Source of the DNA: Ryuthela nishihirai | Lineage: Eukaryota; Arthropoda; Arachnida; Araneae; Heptathelidae | Direction: 5' to 3' | Length of the DNA: 64,000 nt | Assembly: GCA_038380435.1 (NCBI GenBank) | Contig: JAWZYU010000034.1 | Span: 4,012,704-4,076,703 of the forward strand | In this document: one piece after another, positions 47,822 to 59,670 of the stretch | Numbering within the stretch: the first letter of the stretch is position 1 | How the letters are laid out: each line of letters opens with the position of its first letter | Notes under the pieces: model-generated | Seen by the model: the letters and a program-made list of their open reading frames with translations, nothing else | What the model was told of the DNA's origin: nothing | Database searches by the model: none | Program-made: the position numbers and the translations under genes

Positions 47822-48059
47822 CGGCGGTTATTTTGAATACTATTCAATTAATGCGTTACATTAAAAATATGTTTATGTTCAACCAATTTCAAAAACCAGT
47901 TTAATCTAATGAAAACAAGAAGAAATACTGAAATGTCAGACAAGGAAGTCACTCCATCGGAACATTACAAGGTAGACCACCAGCTCCAATTCTGAATTAA
48001 AAAATTAATTAACTCCCTTCTGAAGTTGCTTTCGCTCTATCTAAATTAAAACTGCATAA

Positions 48060-49200
48060 ATTCCCAAAGGTAGATTAAATTAATACTGAAATCATTAGAG
48101 CAGCTAACATTTGTGTTGTCACATGGCCGATTGAAATTTTAAATAATTTTTGTGATAAAGGTGTTGTTCTTAGGATTTTACTAGAGCTATTATTATCCAT
48201 ATTTTTAAAAAGGCTGATTGCAGTTCTTGTGATTCTGTTCCATGTAAAGTTTTTTGCATGATTGTGCTTAATAGAATTAAGAATCTGGTCGACAGGCAAT
48301 TGCGTTATGAGCAAAATGGATTCAGAAGTGGTAGGGGATGTGTGGATCAGATATTTTCACCTAAGCAGATTCTTGAGAAATGTTTAGAGTTTCAGAAACC
48401 TTTGGTTGCTAGCTTTGTTGATTTCAAAAAGGCTTTCGACTCTGTTGATCGTCATAATTTGTGTCTGATTGTGAGATCATATGGTACACCAGACAAGTTA
48501 GTTAACATAATGAAAGCGCTCTATAATAACGCTGAGTCGTGTGTGGTAAGTCTTGTAGCAATTGGTTTAGCATTACTTCTGGTGTTCAACAAGGGTGCAT
48601 TTTGTCTCCTTTTCTCTTTTGCTTGGTTATTGATTACGTTATTCGAAATTCACTTCAAGGGAAAGATTTTGGCCTTAAATGGGCTGGAGATACGAAAATG
48701 TCTGATTTAGATTATGCTGATGATTTAGCCCTTTTGGCAAATGGTGTTGATGAGATGAACTCTTTCATTCGAGCTGTTGATGAGACTGGTAATAGAATAG
48801 GTTTGGTTATAAACAGAGAGAAAACTAAAGTGATGAAAATTGGTCAGGCAGGCTGTGATCCAGTTAATCCGAATGGTTGCAGTCTTGAGCAGGTGTCACA
48901 GTTTAATTATCTTGGGAGCTATGTAACAGATACTGGTGATGTGGGCATAAGAGAAATATTGCTGTCGGAACTTTTAAGAATCTATGGAGAGTGTGGAGAA
49001 ATAGGCGTATACACCTAAAGACTGAAATTTGTATAATAGTTTGGTTCTTTGTAGGGTTAGTTAAGGTAGTGAGACCTAGAAGTCTCAGAAAGAGGGGGAG
49101 ACCTAGGATGCGGTGGTCAGACATTGACAAGCAGGATCTTATTAGAATTGGTGTGCAGTGGTCAGATGCAGTAGATGTAGCTCAGGACAGATATGCTTAG
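48060..49200 (+). pseudogene. LINE reverse-transcriptase fragment (unassigned clade)
   Basis: Frame-shifted segments encode the RT core. An I-HIFKKAD-type motif lies near 48190. NGFRSGRGCVDQI and FVDFKKAFDSVDR (motif A catalytic Asp) follow in 48258-48710. A shift near 48540-48560 leads to SGVQQGCILSPFLF, then DLDYADDLALLA (catalytic DD at about 48713-48730) in 48539-49018. Another break near 49000 leads to the C-terminal GRPRMRWSDIDKQDL block, ending with a stop at 49198-49200. The endonuclease domain is not found, so the copy is 5'-truncated. The YADD box and GRPR..W tail suggest an RTE/CR1-type LINE, but clade assignment needs alignment. Confidence 0.8.
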
Positions 49201-49383
49201 AGAACTAAATTGCACTGTTTGGTTGGACCTCCATAGCCCGTGGCTGCATGAAGATTTTGTATGTATTTTGTATATATCTAATATATATAGGTGATTTTGA
49301 GTGATTGGATGACTGACAGGGGATCACGTTAATTCTAACTATGATGTATAAACGGTAGACCCCTGAAAATTTGCATATAGCAG
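49201..49383. other. Probable 3' UTR of the LINE fragment
   Basis: An AT-rich stretch after the stop, with tatatatctaatatatatagg. The 3' limit is not defined. Confidence 0.4.
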
Positions 49384-49385
49384 TA

Positions 49386-49925
49386 CAGTCGCTCAAAAAA
49401 TATCAGAACACTGTGGTGGATTACAGAATTCAGAAAAAATATCTCGAACGTGTACAGCAACTGTACACGCTCCAGTTACCGTTCACAGCAAACTGGAGCG
49501 TGTGCAGTTACTGCACACGCTCCAGTTTGCTGTGAACGGTAACTGCACACGCTCAATGTTTCTGTGAGTGGGCCCACACGATCCAGGTTTTTGTGAGTTC
49601 ACACGATCCAATGTGCTGTGAACATTAACCGCAACCGCTTCAATTTGCTGTGAACGGTAATTGCACACGCTCCATGTTCATTGCATTATATATTCATACG
49701 CATTATATATATTTAAAAAAAAAGTATCCGAACACTATGGTTAATTACAGAATTCAGAAAAAATATCTGTAAACGATTTTTTTTAGAAATTAGTGAACTG
49801 GCAACCTTCGTGTCACGTGACACGAAGGTTGCCAGATCACTAATTTCTAAAAAAAATCGTTCACAGATATTTTTTTCTGAATTCTGTAATTCACCACAGT
49901 GTTCGGATATTTTTTTGAGCAACTG
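49386..49925. mobile_element. Long-form and short foldback elements
   Basis: A long-form copy starts after TA at 49384-49385 and includes an inner palindrome (about 49465-49545) plus extra diverged copies of the gctgtgaacggtaactgcac block up to 49680. A short palindromic copy follows at about 49715-49925. Confidence 0.75.
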
Positions 49926-49927
49926 TA

Positions 49928-50460
49928 CATTTCTTTTGCATATCACAAACCTTGCTCCCAAAGATAAAGGAAGAGGCTTAGGGAGAGAGATGAAGAAACT
50001 AAATGTCGTCTGAAATCGGGATCCACTGACATAACAGAGGATCTGCAAAAGTCATGCAAACCGAACATTTGGGTGAATTCTACATTCAGAATTTCTGCCC
50101 ATTGATGTTTCGGAGATTGTTAGTTGCCTTCCCTTTTACTTTAGGTACGATGCCAAGATTCTTCCTCTCTTCCAAAGAAGTTCCATGGCCCTTTTTTAGT
50201 TTTCTTCCCTCTACACGATAAAAACCGATTTACACCGTTTCGTGGCTTCTTCCCGCGCCGGATGCTCAATGGCTTCCGGTTTTTTTGCCCAGCGTTTCCT
50301 GTAACTGGAGGTGATAAAAAGAAAAATTTCCAGACATAAAAGTAAATATTTGATTTATAAGAAACGATGACGTATATTATACAAAACGACTCACACGCAA
50401 AACGGTTTAAGATCATGCAAAAAGATTTTTGCTCCTTTTGAGTCTGTAGCAGCAATTGAA
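49928..50460. other. Unassigned spacer
   Basis: A 119-codon minus frame (50141-50500) runs into a SINE and has no recognised domain. Confidence 0.4.
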
Positions 50461-50461
50461 G

Positions 50462-51215
50462 GTTGGGTTGTTTTACCTCTGAGCGGCACTTTTTGCACAC
50501 AATGGGCTAAATGGCCAGGTCACAAAGACCCCGAAGGCTCAGAGAAGGTTGGGGGAGGGGACCCACTGGAACAGCTGTTGGGAGACAGATGGTAGCCTCC
50601 CGTCAAGGCCATTCACCGTGTTCTTTAACGTTGAATTGTTTTACCTCTGAGCTGCACTTTTTTGCACACAATGGGCTAAATGGCCAGGTCACAAGGACCC
50701 CAAAGGCTTAGAGAAGGTTCGGGGAGGGGACCCACTGGAACAGCTGTTGGGAGACAGATGGTAGCCTCCCGTCAAGGCCATCCAGACTGTTCCTTAATGT
50801 TGGGTTGTTTTACCTCTGAGCGGCACTTTTTTGCACACCATGGGCTAAATGGCCAGGTCACATGGACCCCGAAGGCTTAGAGAAGGTTGGGGGGAGGGAA
50901 CCCACTGAAACAGCTGTTGGGAGGCAGATGGTAGCCTCCCGTCAAGGCCATCCAGCGTGTTCTTTAACGTTGGATTGTTTTACCCCTGAGCGGCACATTT
51001 TGGCATACCATAGCTAAATGGAAAGCTGTTGGGAGACAGATGGTAGCCTCCCGTCAAGGCCATCCAGCGTGTTCTTTAAGGTGCACAGGGTATGGCTCTC
51101 CCGCACACGGCACCACGGCTTAACGTCCCATCCGACGGACGGCGGCTTTTTCAAAGTACACTGGGGACTCGAATCAGGGAACTTTAGCTTACGAGCCTGG
51201 CGCGCTATTGACTAA
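50462..51215 (-). mobile_element. SINE multimer (about four 3' bodies plus a damaged head)
   Basis: Four tail-to-body units each begin gttgggttgttttacctctg-like and end ttctttaacg, joined directly. The fourth continues into the core but jumps, near 51155, to a damaged tRNA head (actcgaatcagggaactttagc). The unit junctions match those at 22313-23024. Confidence 0.85.
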
Positions 51216-51475
51216 TAGCATTAACAAGCGTTTTGTTTTTCGTGAATAATTAACGAATCGTTCAGATACAAAGTTTTAAATAACGTCATCGTAACACACG
51301 ATTATAGGCGCATTCCAAATGGGCGATCGCCTGCTCAGACACCGATAGATAAGTTTTCTTACTGTGGCATCAGCACATGCATTTGCTTCAAGTTGATCTA
51401 AGGGACCTGGGTTCGAGTCCCAAATACGGCATTGATGTTCCTATTGTTTTCTGCTGAGGTCCTTCCATCCTCTAG
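51216..51475. other. Spacer with isolated B-box-like sequence
   Basis: gggttcgagtccc at about 51409-51421 fits a B box, but I cannot fold a complete tRNA upstream. It may be a remnant of another tRNA-derived repeat. Confidence 0.4.
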
Positions 51476-51924
51476 GAGCGGGGGTGGCTCAGTCGGTAGT
51501 GCACCAGGCTCGTAAACAATAGTTCCCAGGTTCGAGTCCCAGCTGGGTCAGCGTTGAGATTTATCTCCGCAAAATTCCCCGCCCTGCCCACGGTCAGTAG
51601 GGGACACCGATGGGCTTGAAAAGGCCGCCGTCCGCCGTCCATTCCAGTGGGTCCCCTCCCCCAACCTTCTCTGAGCCTTCGGGGTCCTTGTGACCTGGCC
51701 ATTTAGCCCATGGTGTGCAAAAAAGTGCCGCTCAGAGGTAAAACAACCCAACGTTAAAGAACACACTGGATGGCCTTGACGGGAGGCTACCATCTGTCTC
51801 CCAACAGCTGTTCCAGTGGGTCCCCTCCCCCAACCATCTGTGAGCCTTCGGGGTCCTTGTGACCTGGCCATTTAGCCCATGGTGTGCAAAAAAGTGCCGC
51901 TCAGAGGTAAAACAACCCAACCCC
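51476..51924 (+). mobile_element. SINE with internal deletion, plus second 3' body
   Basis: Head and core run to gccgtccgccgtcc, then jump to attccagtgggtcccctccc and the tail. A second body starts at cgttaaagaacacactggat and ends aaaacaacccaacccc. Confidence 0.85.
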
Positions 51925-52894
51925 TTCCATTATTAGTATTATTATTCAAAATCCGGGCTTGGCTCTGGATCCGTTAGAGGCAGTTCTCATTCTGAGTAAA
52001 TCGTACTGGGAAAATACCAATTTCATCCTCTAAACATTATACGACAAACAATTTCGCCACTTTACTAACGAACTCTGCGTTCAATTCTCCAGTGAGTTGG
52101 TTTTGGTTAAACTAATCTTTTGTTGGAGATCAGAACGTTTCATCCGATGTCACCTAGTCCAAAGAACGGTGGCAATTCCGTTTATTGTCCTGGGAGACTC
52201 CAAACTCTCGATAGTGGCTGACAAGAAACACTTCGTACAAAGACAGAGACTGCGGTGACTATTGCCCAAGATCAATCACGGAAATGGTTTCCTAGACAAC
52301 AAGGATCGAATGGAAGAGGAAAGTCATAAACAGGAGCAACATCAAGACGACATCAAAGATGACGATCCGGATAAAACAGGAACGGGATGATTTCTCTACC
52401 TGGGGGGGGGGGGGTTGATTGCTTCATGGATGTTGCCAGCGGCGATGAATAGAGTTAGGCAACAAATCTTCACATCTCTTACTTCGCTCTCACTTACACA
52501 AGACTTTTTATATTTATTTTTTGGCGCAACCATAAGGCGATATCGTCGCCTGTTGGTCGGATGGTTTGTCTTCGTAGAGAGTGATAGTTCGCTTGAGGTG
52601 GGGGGGGGGGGGGGTGGTATCGCCTCTGTGATGGCTAGCTATGAAGGTAACGTCTGAATGGGATCTCATAAACATGTGCGTTCATGTAGGGCTGAGAGCA
52701 GAAGAGGGTTCATGCAGCTAAAAGAGAATTGCATAAATATAAAAGGCTTTATTCTTATACATTCGCTCTTGAAACAAAGGTTATCTTCAGTTACGTAATT
52801 TGTACGATGCGTTTAGTTGAAGGTTTTGTTTTTGTTTTGTTTTTCTGAAAAAAAATATATATATGCAAAATGGCGTCTTCGGTCGTTCCGCTAT
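51925..52894. other. Unassigned region with poly-G tracts
   Basis: G runs lie near 52402-52415 and 52599-52613. The frame 52415-52657 is open but not recognised. Confidence 0.4.
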
Positions 52895-52907
52895 ATAAAT
52901 ATGTGGC

Positions 52908-53295
52908 TTGGGTTGGGTTGTTTTACCTCTGAGCGGCACTTTTTTGCACACCATGGGCTAAATGGCCAGACCACAAGAACCCCGAAGGCTCAAAGAAGGT
53001 TCGGGGAGGGGACCCACTGAAACAGCTGTTGAGAGACAGATGGTAGCCTCCCGTCAAGGCCATCCAGTGTGTTCTTTAACGTGCACAGGGTATGGCTCTC
53101 CCACACAGGGGCCACGGCTTAACGTCCCATCCGACGGACGGCGGCCTTTCCAAGCCCATCGATGTCCCCTACTGACCGTGGGCAGGGCGGGGAATTTTGC
53201 GGAGATAAATCTCAACGCTGATCCAACTGGGACTCGAACCTGGGAACTACAGATTACGAGCCTGGCGCGCTACCGACTGAGCCACCCCCGCCCCA
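52908..53295 (-). mobile_element. Full-length SINE with 13-bp target duplication
   Basis: The copy is intact from tail to anti-sense tRNA head. Flanking repeats ataaatatgtggc at 52895-52907 and 53296-53308 define a 388-bp element, which I use as the family length. Confidence 0.94.
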
Positions 53296-53336
53296 ATAAA
53301 TATGTGGCAAAAATTTTTTCGAAAAGGTCGTTCCAA

Positions 53337-53503
53337 TGAAAAATATGTGGCAAAAGGTTTTTTAGGAATTAGTGATCTGGCCACCTTCGTGTCACGTGAC
53401 ACGAAGGTAGCCAGATCACTAATTTCTAAAAAAAATCCTTGCCAGACATTTTTTCCGAATTCTGTAATCAACCATAGCGTTCGGATATTTTTTTGAGCGA
53501 CTG
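53337..53503. mobile_element. Foldback element, left end truncated
   Basis: Begins in the arm near aaaaggttttttaggaatta, has the cacgtg centre and a full right arm ending gagcgactg then TA. Confidence 0.75.
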
Positions 53504-53606
53504 TATATGTATGGCAGGTGATCATATTATTCTGATAGGACTCTGTATATATAATATAACCATTCAGTAAATTACCCAACTTGTGTGTTGTTGGTGGGCA
53601 AGGATT

Positions 53607-53664
53607 GACGCTGTCGCTAGCGTGGAAGGCTCATAATCTGCTGTTCCCTGGTTCGAATCCCCCC
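53607..53664 (+). mobile_element. SINE tRNA-head fragment
   Basis: tcgctagcgtggaaggctca, taatctgctgttccctggtt and cgaatcc match the head with a B-box variant. It is cut off at the next foldback element. Confidence 0.65.
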
Positions 53665-53667
53665 GTA

Positions 53668-54183
53668 TAGTCGCGCAAATAAGTATCCGAACACCATGGT
53701 TGATTACAGAATTCAGAAAAAATATCTGGCAACGATTTTTTTAGAAATTAGTGATCTGGCAACCTTCGTGTCACGTGACACAAAGGTTGCCAGATCACTA
53801 ATTTCTAAAAAAAATTCGTTGCGAGATATATTTTCTGAATTCTGTAATCAACCATAGTGTTCGGATACTTTTTTGAGCGACTCTAGGTGGTCATATTATT
53901 TTGATACTAGATCGTGTGGACTCACTCACGGAAATATTGAGCGTGTGCAGTTACCGTTCACAGCAAACTGGAGAGTGTGCAGTAACTACACACGCTCCAG
54001 TTTGCTGTGAACGGTAACTGGAGCGTGTACAGTTGCTGTACACGTTCCAGATATTTTTCCTGAATTCTGTAACACGTGACACGAAGGTTGACAGATCACT
54101 GATTTCTAAAAAAATCGTTGCCAGATATTTTTTTCTGAATTCTGTAATCAACCGTAGTGTTCGGATACTTTTTTGAGCAACTG
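53668..54183. mobile_element. Short and long-form foldback elements
   Basis: A short palindromic copy (53668-53883) is followed by a long-form half (53886-54183) with its inner palindrome near 53945-54025. It ends gagcaactg then TA. Confidence 0.78.
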
Positions 54184-54188
54184 TACCA

Positions 54189-54884
54189 CTGTTGAGTGTT
54201 ATCTCCGCAAAATTCAGCGCTCTTACCCATGGTGAGTAGAGGACACCAATGGTGTTGGAAATGCCGGTCCATCGCATGGGATGTTAAGCCGTGGCCCAAG
54301 TGCGGGAGAGCCATACCCTGTGCATACTTAACACACGCCAGATGGTATTCATGAGACACTTCAATCTGTCACCTAAGAGCTATCCAGTGGGTCACCTTTA
54401 CCCCAAACTTCTATGAGCCCTCGAGATCCTTGTGACCAGGTTATTCAGCACATTGCGTGTGGGGATGGCTCAGTCGGTAGCGCCCCAGGCTCGTAATATA
54501 TAATACCCAGGTTCGAGTCCCACATGGGGTAGCATTGAGATTTATCTCCGGAAAATTCCCCTGCCTTGCACACGGTCAGTAGGGGACACCGATGGGCTTG
54601 GAAAGGCCGCCGTCCGTCGGATGGGACGTTAAGCCGTGGCCCCGTGTGCGGGAGAGCTATACCCTGTGCACGTTAAAGAACACGCTGGATGGCCTTGACA
54701 GGAGACTACCATCTGTCTCCCAACAGCTGTTCCAGTGGGTCCCCTCCCCCAACCTTCTCTGAGCCTTCGGGGTTCTTGTGACCTGGCAATTTAGCCCATG
54801 GTGTGCAAAAAAAGTGCCGCTCAGAGGTAAATCAACCCAACCATTGCGTGTAAAAAATTTCTCCTCAGAGGTAAAAGCATTCCA
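54189..54884 (+). mobile_element. Old SINE interrupted by a young SINE
   Basis: A diverged head-less body runs 54189-54460 (tgttatctccgcaaaattca to cagcacattgcgtgt). Its 3' end resumes at 54842-54884 (cattgcgtgtaaaaaatttc). The gap is exactly the younger SINE. Confidence 0.82.
54461..54841 (+). mobile_element. Young SINE nested in an older SINE
   Basis: Starts ggggatggctcagtcggtag, has A and B boxes, and the tail aaatcaacccaac. It is flanked by a 10-bp duplication cattgcgtgt at 54451-54460 and 54842-54851, which belongs to the older copy. Confidence 0.92.
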
Positions 54885-55811
54885 AACATCAATCAATCAA
54901 ATAATTCCTGTTTTTGGTTTACCTAATCCTAAAATAAAATTAATGCCTTTTCTGTTTCATAGTGAAAACTCAGGCTCAGGTTTCGATCGAAGGACAACAT
55001 TTTAAACTGAGTTTAAATATTCCCCTCCACAAAAGAAACGTTTTTGAAAAAAAAAGTTATTTCTGCAGTAAGCGTAAACATAAAAAAAGAGACAGCAAAC
55101 GTAGAACACGCCTTGGAACTTAAATGCCAAAAGCAAACCTTGGCATTCCACCGTAGGCTGAACTAAAATTCCGAAACTTTTCGAATATCGCTTAAGAAGC
55201 ACAATAATCATAAGAAAAATCCAAATTGGATTTACTCTCTGCTCCAGAAAGAGTACTTTAAAAATATCTCCTTTTTTTCCATCATAAATTAAAAATCACC
55301 ATCGTAAACAACGACGATATTTTTTCGTTTTTTCTCTCCAAATTTTACTGCAGTGGTGGCAACAACTCGAAGCGCGCGACTCCTGTGACGACAGCAGCTC
55401 CTCCTCTCTCGCGAGCACACGAGGACATATGAGTTTAAATATTCATTGAGCTCTCCTTTGAGCATTTGCTCTGTAAGAGTAATTTGTAAACGAGCTTACA
55501 TCGAATCGAAACACAAGTCTTCGATTTTTGAATTTCTTTTACCGTCCTCTGTCTTTTCATGTTGGATATTTTTTTATTCCTTGTCAAAAAAAACGCTGCA
55601 GAAAACGAGGGAAAAAATTCAGTCAACTTCTGGATTAATTAATGCATTTTTAAAGTAATTTTTTACCCATTTTGTCGATGCTGTTGTAGGGTATGTCTGT
55701 GATTGTTATTAAATCTTGAATCGTAGAGTTGGATTTGTTAGTTTGTTCTTAGCTATATCTGACATATACTTTCTTTAATGCTTAGTTTCTTTTATGATTT
55801 TCTTTCTTATA
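54885..55811. other. Unassigned region
   Basis: Mostly AT-rich, with a short GC-rich patch at 55355-55430 (tcgaagcgcgcgactcctgt). No gene is called. Confidence 0.45.
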
Positions 55812-56618
55812 TGGGATGGCTCAGCCGGTACCACGCCAGGTTCGTAATCTGTAGTTCCCAGGTTCGAGTCCAAGCTGGGTCAGCGTTGAGATTTATCTCC
55901 GCAAAATTACCCGCCCTGCCCACGGTCAGTAGGGGACACCGATGGGCTTGGAAAGGCCGCCGTCCGTCGGATGGGACATGTATATGGACATGTATATGGA
56001 CATGTATCGACATCGTATCGTATGGGACAACGTATGGCACACCTTTAACGTGCACAGGGTATGGCTCTCCCGTACACGGTGCCACGGCTTAGGGTCCCTT
56101 CCCCCAACATTCTCTGAGCCTTCGGGGTCCTTGTGACCTGGCCATTTAGCCCATGGTATGCAAAAAAGTGCCGCTCAGAGGTAAAACAACCCCACGTTAA
56201 AGAACACGCTGGATGGCCTTGACGGGAGGCTACCATCTGTCTCCCAACAGCTGTTCCAGTGGGTTCCCTCCCCCCACATTCTCTGAGCCTTCGGGGTCCT
56301 TGTGACCTGGCCATTTAGCCCATGATGTGCAAAAAAGTGCCGCTCAGATGTAAAACAATCTCACGTTAAAGAACACGCTGGATGGCCTTGACGGGAGGCT
56401 ACCATCTGTCTCCCAACAGCTGTTCCAGTGGGTCCCCTCCCCCAATATTCTCTGAGCCTTCGGGGTCCATGTGACCTGGCCATTTAGCCCATGGTGTGCA
56501 AAAAAGTGCCGCTCAGAGGTAAAACAACCCAACGTTAAAGAACACGCTCGATGGCCTGACTGGAGGTTACCATCTGTCTCCCAACAGCTGTTCCAGTGGG
56601 TCCCCCTCCCCCAATATT
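55812..56618 (+). mobile_element. SINE multimer with internal inversion, interrupted by LINE
   Basis: Head and core run to gtccgtcggatgggac. A 12-bp atgtatatggac repeat follows (55978-56010), then an inverted piece of the SINE core (tttaacgtgcacagggtatg ... ccacggctta, 56043-56092), then the normal 3' body. Three further 3' bodies starting at cgttaaagaacacgctggat follow. The last stops at ccccaatatt where the LINE is inserted and resumes at 62465. Confidence 0.85.
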
Positions 56619-57579
56619 CCCCCTCGGTGTGAGCGCCTGTACGCGGTGAGGGGGACCACCCTGTGAAGGTTCCGCTGGCTCGGTTACCTTCGCAGGGTCC
56701 TAAACGCTCGCCCGCGTGTTTGCCGTGCGCGGAGACCCGTGTCCCGGGAAAGGAGGATCGTGGTAGTTGCTCGGGGGTCCCCGTCTTCTCTCCTCAGCTC
56801 ATGACTGGTGGGGTCCCCTTTGGTCGTTTTGCCATTGGGGAGCCTGTCTGTCGCGGGGCTGGGCAGCGGATTCCGGGGCCTCTGCTATACACTGCTTTGG
56901 CCTCTGCTTCCGGTAAACGGGAGCTCCTGGGGTGCCCCCCCCCCCCCCCCAGGAGCAATAGGCAGGTGGGTAGGTCCTGCTAGGGTCAACCGTGCAGAGC
57001 GGTGAGTAACCTTGCCCACGGTCCGGGTACAGTTTACAAGTTTCCTCACAACTTGTTTTTCCTTTGTAGTTATCCTTTCTTTGTGAGGCCAGTTTGACCA
57101 TTCACAATTTTTCTTATTTTACGCTTTGTTTGATTTGTGTAGAATGTTTTGTTCTGCACATTTCTCTTTTTATTTTCTTTCTATTTATTTGTGAGGGCTT
57201 GGCTCACTGTCTGTGTGGGTATAGTGCCTGCGTAGCCCTGGCGCCCGACTGGGCGTCCCTTTGTTGGGCTCCGTGGAGGGTAGGGACAATGAATCTCTTG
57301 TTGCGATGTTATGCAACCACGGCAATTCCCGGTTCCATTTGTACAGCACTACCTGGTTATGAAAAGCCGTGCTTATCTAGAGCCGGGGGCAAGGAATACG
57401 CCCTATAGGTGCACCTCAACCCCAGCCTCACATGGCAGCAGTCCTATAGAAGGAAAGCTGACCACCGGAAGAAACCTTGCTTTAATCTATTCTCCGGTTA
57501 GCCATGAACAAGGATATATAGATCGAAGTTCGATCGGCGTCCGGGGTGGAGACTCTTAGTAAGACCCAGAAAAAAAAAC
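56619..57579 (+). other. LINE 5' UTR
   Basis: A GC-rich leader with a run of 16 C at 56935-56950 and no long convincing frame. It may contain the internal promoter, but no motif can be pointed out with confidence. Confidence 0.65.
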
Positions 57580-59406
57580 ATGAGAGAGAATGAAGAAAAT
57601 AATGCGATCGCCGCCAACAAGAGGGCTCGACATGAGCCCCCATCTTCCTCGTTGTCAAAGTTATCTCTGCCGTCGTCTTCTGTGTCTGTGTCTTCGTTCC
57701 CAAAGTTCCTGATCATCCACTCCACGGGTGATCAGGTACTTGGGGACATGTCCCCTTTTTTCGTTAATAAAGGTTTGAAAGGTCTTGCGGGAGAACCGAA
57801 ATCCGTCAAGCGCCTTCGATCTGGTGACTTACAAGTTGAGACCGCTTGTTCCAAACACTCCGAACTATTCCTGAAAGTCAAAGAAATTGGTGGGGTGACT
57901 GTCGAAGTCACTCCCCATAAAACTTTGAATTCCTCTCGGGGTGTGATCACCGAGTGGGGCCTCCTCAAAGTCACTGAGGAGGAAATCCTCTCAGAGCTCA
58001 CACCTCAAGGAGTAACAGCGGTCCACCGGGTTTCGACACGCCGTGATGGGAAATTAACACCCACCCGTGTGCTAATTATGACATTCAACACGCCACGCCT
58101 GCCTTCTTCCATCAAGGCAGTTTATTTACACTGTGAGGTACGGCCGTATATACCGAACCCTCTACGCTGTTTTCAGTGTCAGATATACGGTCATGCCCGC
58201 ACAGCATGCAGGGGCAAGCCCACCTGTGCTCGCTGTGGCAGTAAGGATCATCTCGATCCTGACTGCACAGCAGAAAAGGCATGCTGTGTGAACTGTAGTG
58301 GCGAACATCCGTCGTACTCCCGCGACTGTCTAAAGTGGAAGGAGGAAAAGGAGGTACAACGCCTCAAAGTCATCAACAATATCTCATACGCTGAAGCGAG
58401 AAAGCTTGCTGCACCGCCCACCCCGCCTGGCAAGGTTTCCTATGCCAGTGCAGTCATTGGACAGCCCATCGTTCCAATGACTTCGGTTGCGGTGCAGACG
58501 GACATCAGTGTACCACCTACTGAAACTTTCTCGCCAGCTTGCGAAGTACCTCCTCCCGCAGGCGAGACAGAGGGTGGTGTCGACTTCGACATCAACCCCG
58601 GTTTCCATTCCTGCAGCTCAGCCTTCCCCCTCCACCGGAAGGCCTCCTCCTCCCGTCCTCAGACAGCAAGGCCTTCGAAACCAAAGGGGCTCCCACCGGG
58701 GCGAAAAAAGAAACTCATCACTCCTCCTCAAAGGGCGGTCACCGATCCATGCCCCTCGGACGATTCCGAGGACATGGATACCGACCGCCCCCTATTCACT
58801 AAACCGTCCTCTGCGGCGGTTAAGTTGAATAGGAATACGTCGTCCGCCCACTCTTCAACATCAAGGGCGTACCAGCAGGCGCACCAGCCCTTCTGTGTGT
58901 GCCTGCAGGAGACATACTTGCAGCCAGTCACAAATCCCACGATCCGGCACTTTTCACTAGTTCGCCGGGACCGGGATGGAGATGGCCCAGCTTGCCGGGG
59001 TGTCGCCATCCTCGTGAGCAACCATTCTCCATTCCAGATCGTACCCCTCACCACCAACTTGGAGGCGGTAGCCATCCGTCTCTTCGTGGGGTTCTCGCTG
59101 ACTGTCTGCTCTGTATATCTTCCACCTGAGAGCATCGTCTTCCAGGAAGACCTTGATGATCTCGTCTCGCAGCTGCCGTCCCCCTTCCTCATTATGGGGG
59201 ACCTCAATGGACACAGTCCCTTTTGGGGCAGTGCTGACACCAACGGGAGGGGCGGGGTCCTGGAGCAGTGGCTCCTGGATCCTTCTCTCTCCCTGTTGAA
59301 CACCGGTGTCAGTACTTACTTTCACTCCCCAACCCGCACTTTCACTGCCATTGACCTTACCATCTGCTCCTCCTCGATACTTCCACTCTTTACATGGGAG
59401 GTCTAG
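57580..59406 (+). pseudogene. LINE ORF1 (zinc-knuckle) fused in frame to endonuclease
   Basis: The 608-codon frame starts at ATG 57580. Residues about 1-195 are the ORF1 N-terminal and RNA-binding region. Three zinc knuckles follow: C197-C200-H205-C210, C216-C219-H224-C229 and C236-C239-H243-C250. A Pro/Ser-rich linker leads to about residue 430. Then the frame continues directly as QPFCVCLQETYLQP (catalytic Glu at residue 444) and later MGDLNGHSPFWGS (residues 539-551), which belong to an APE-type endonuclease of ORF2. The ORF1 C-terminus, the ORF2 start and the N-terminal endonuclease strand are missing, so a deletion near 58860-58890 most likely joined two ORFs. A TAG at 59404-59406 ends the frame inside the endonuclease. 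Confidence 0.85.
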
Positions 59407-59670
59407 GACAACCCTTATGGAAGCGATCACCTCCCCGTGGTGTGCACCATCTCCCGTGGGGGGCCTTGCAGCCCTTCACGCGTCTCACGGTGGAGGATTG
59501 ATCGGGCTGACTGGGGTGGTTTCGAGCTGCTCTCTGAGCTCGATGACCACTCTGTCAGCCAGGAGCCAATCACTGTGGCAGTAGCGGAGATAACGGACTG
59601 TATCGTAGATGCAGCTGCATCAACAATTCCTCAAACTTCTACGCGGTTTCCTCGCTTTCCGAAACCGTGA
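59407..59670 (+). pseudogene. Endonuclease C-terminal remnant
   Basis: The same frame continues past the TAG with DNPYGSDHLPVV (SDH catalytic motif at 59422-59430) and a linker to a TGA at 59668-59670, where a W codon is expected in a KPWWN-type motif. So two stops plus a frameshift (about 59690-59705) interrupt the passage to the RT. Confidence 0.8.

Noticed and set aside
51400..51425. Separate tRNA gene around gggttcgagtccc
   Set aside because: No complete cloverleaf or A box can be built upstream, so only a B-box-like remnant is reported.
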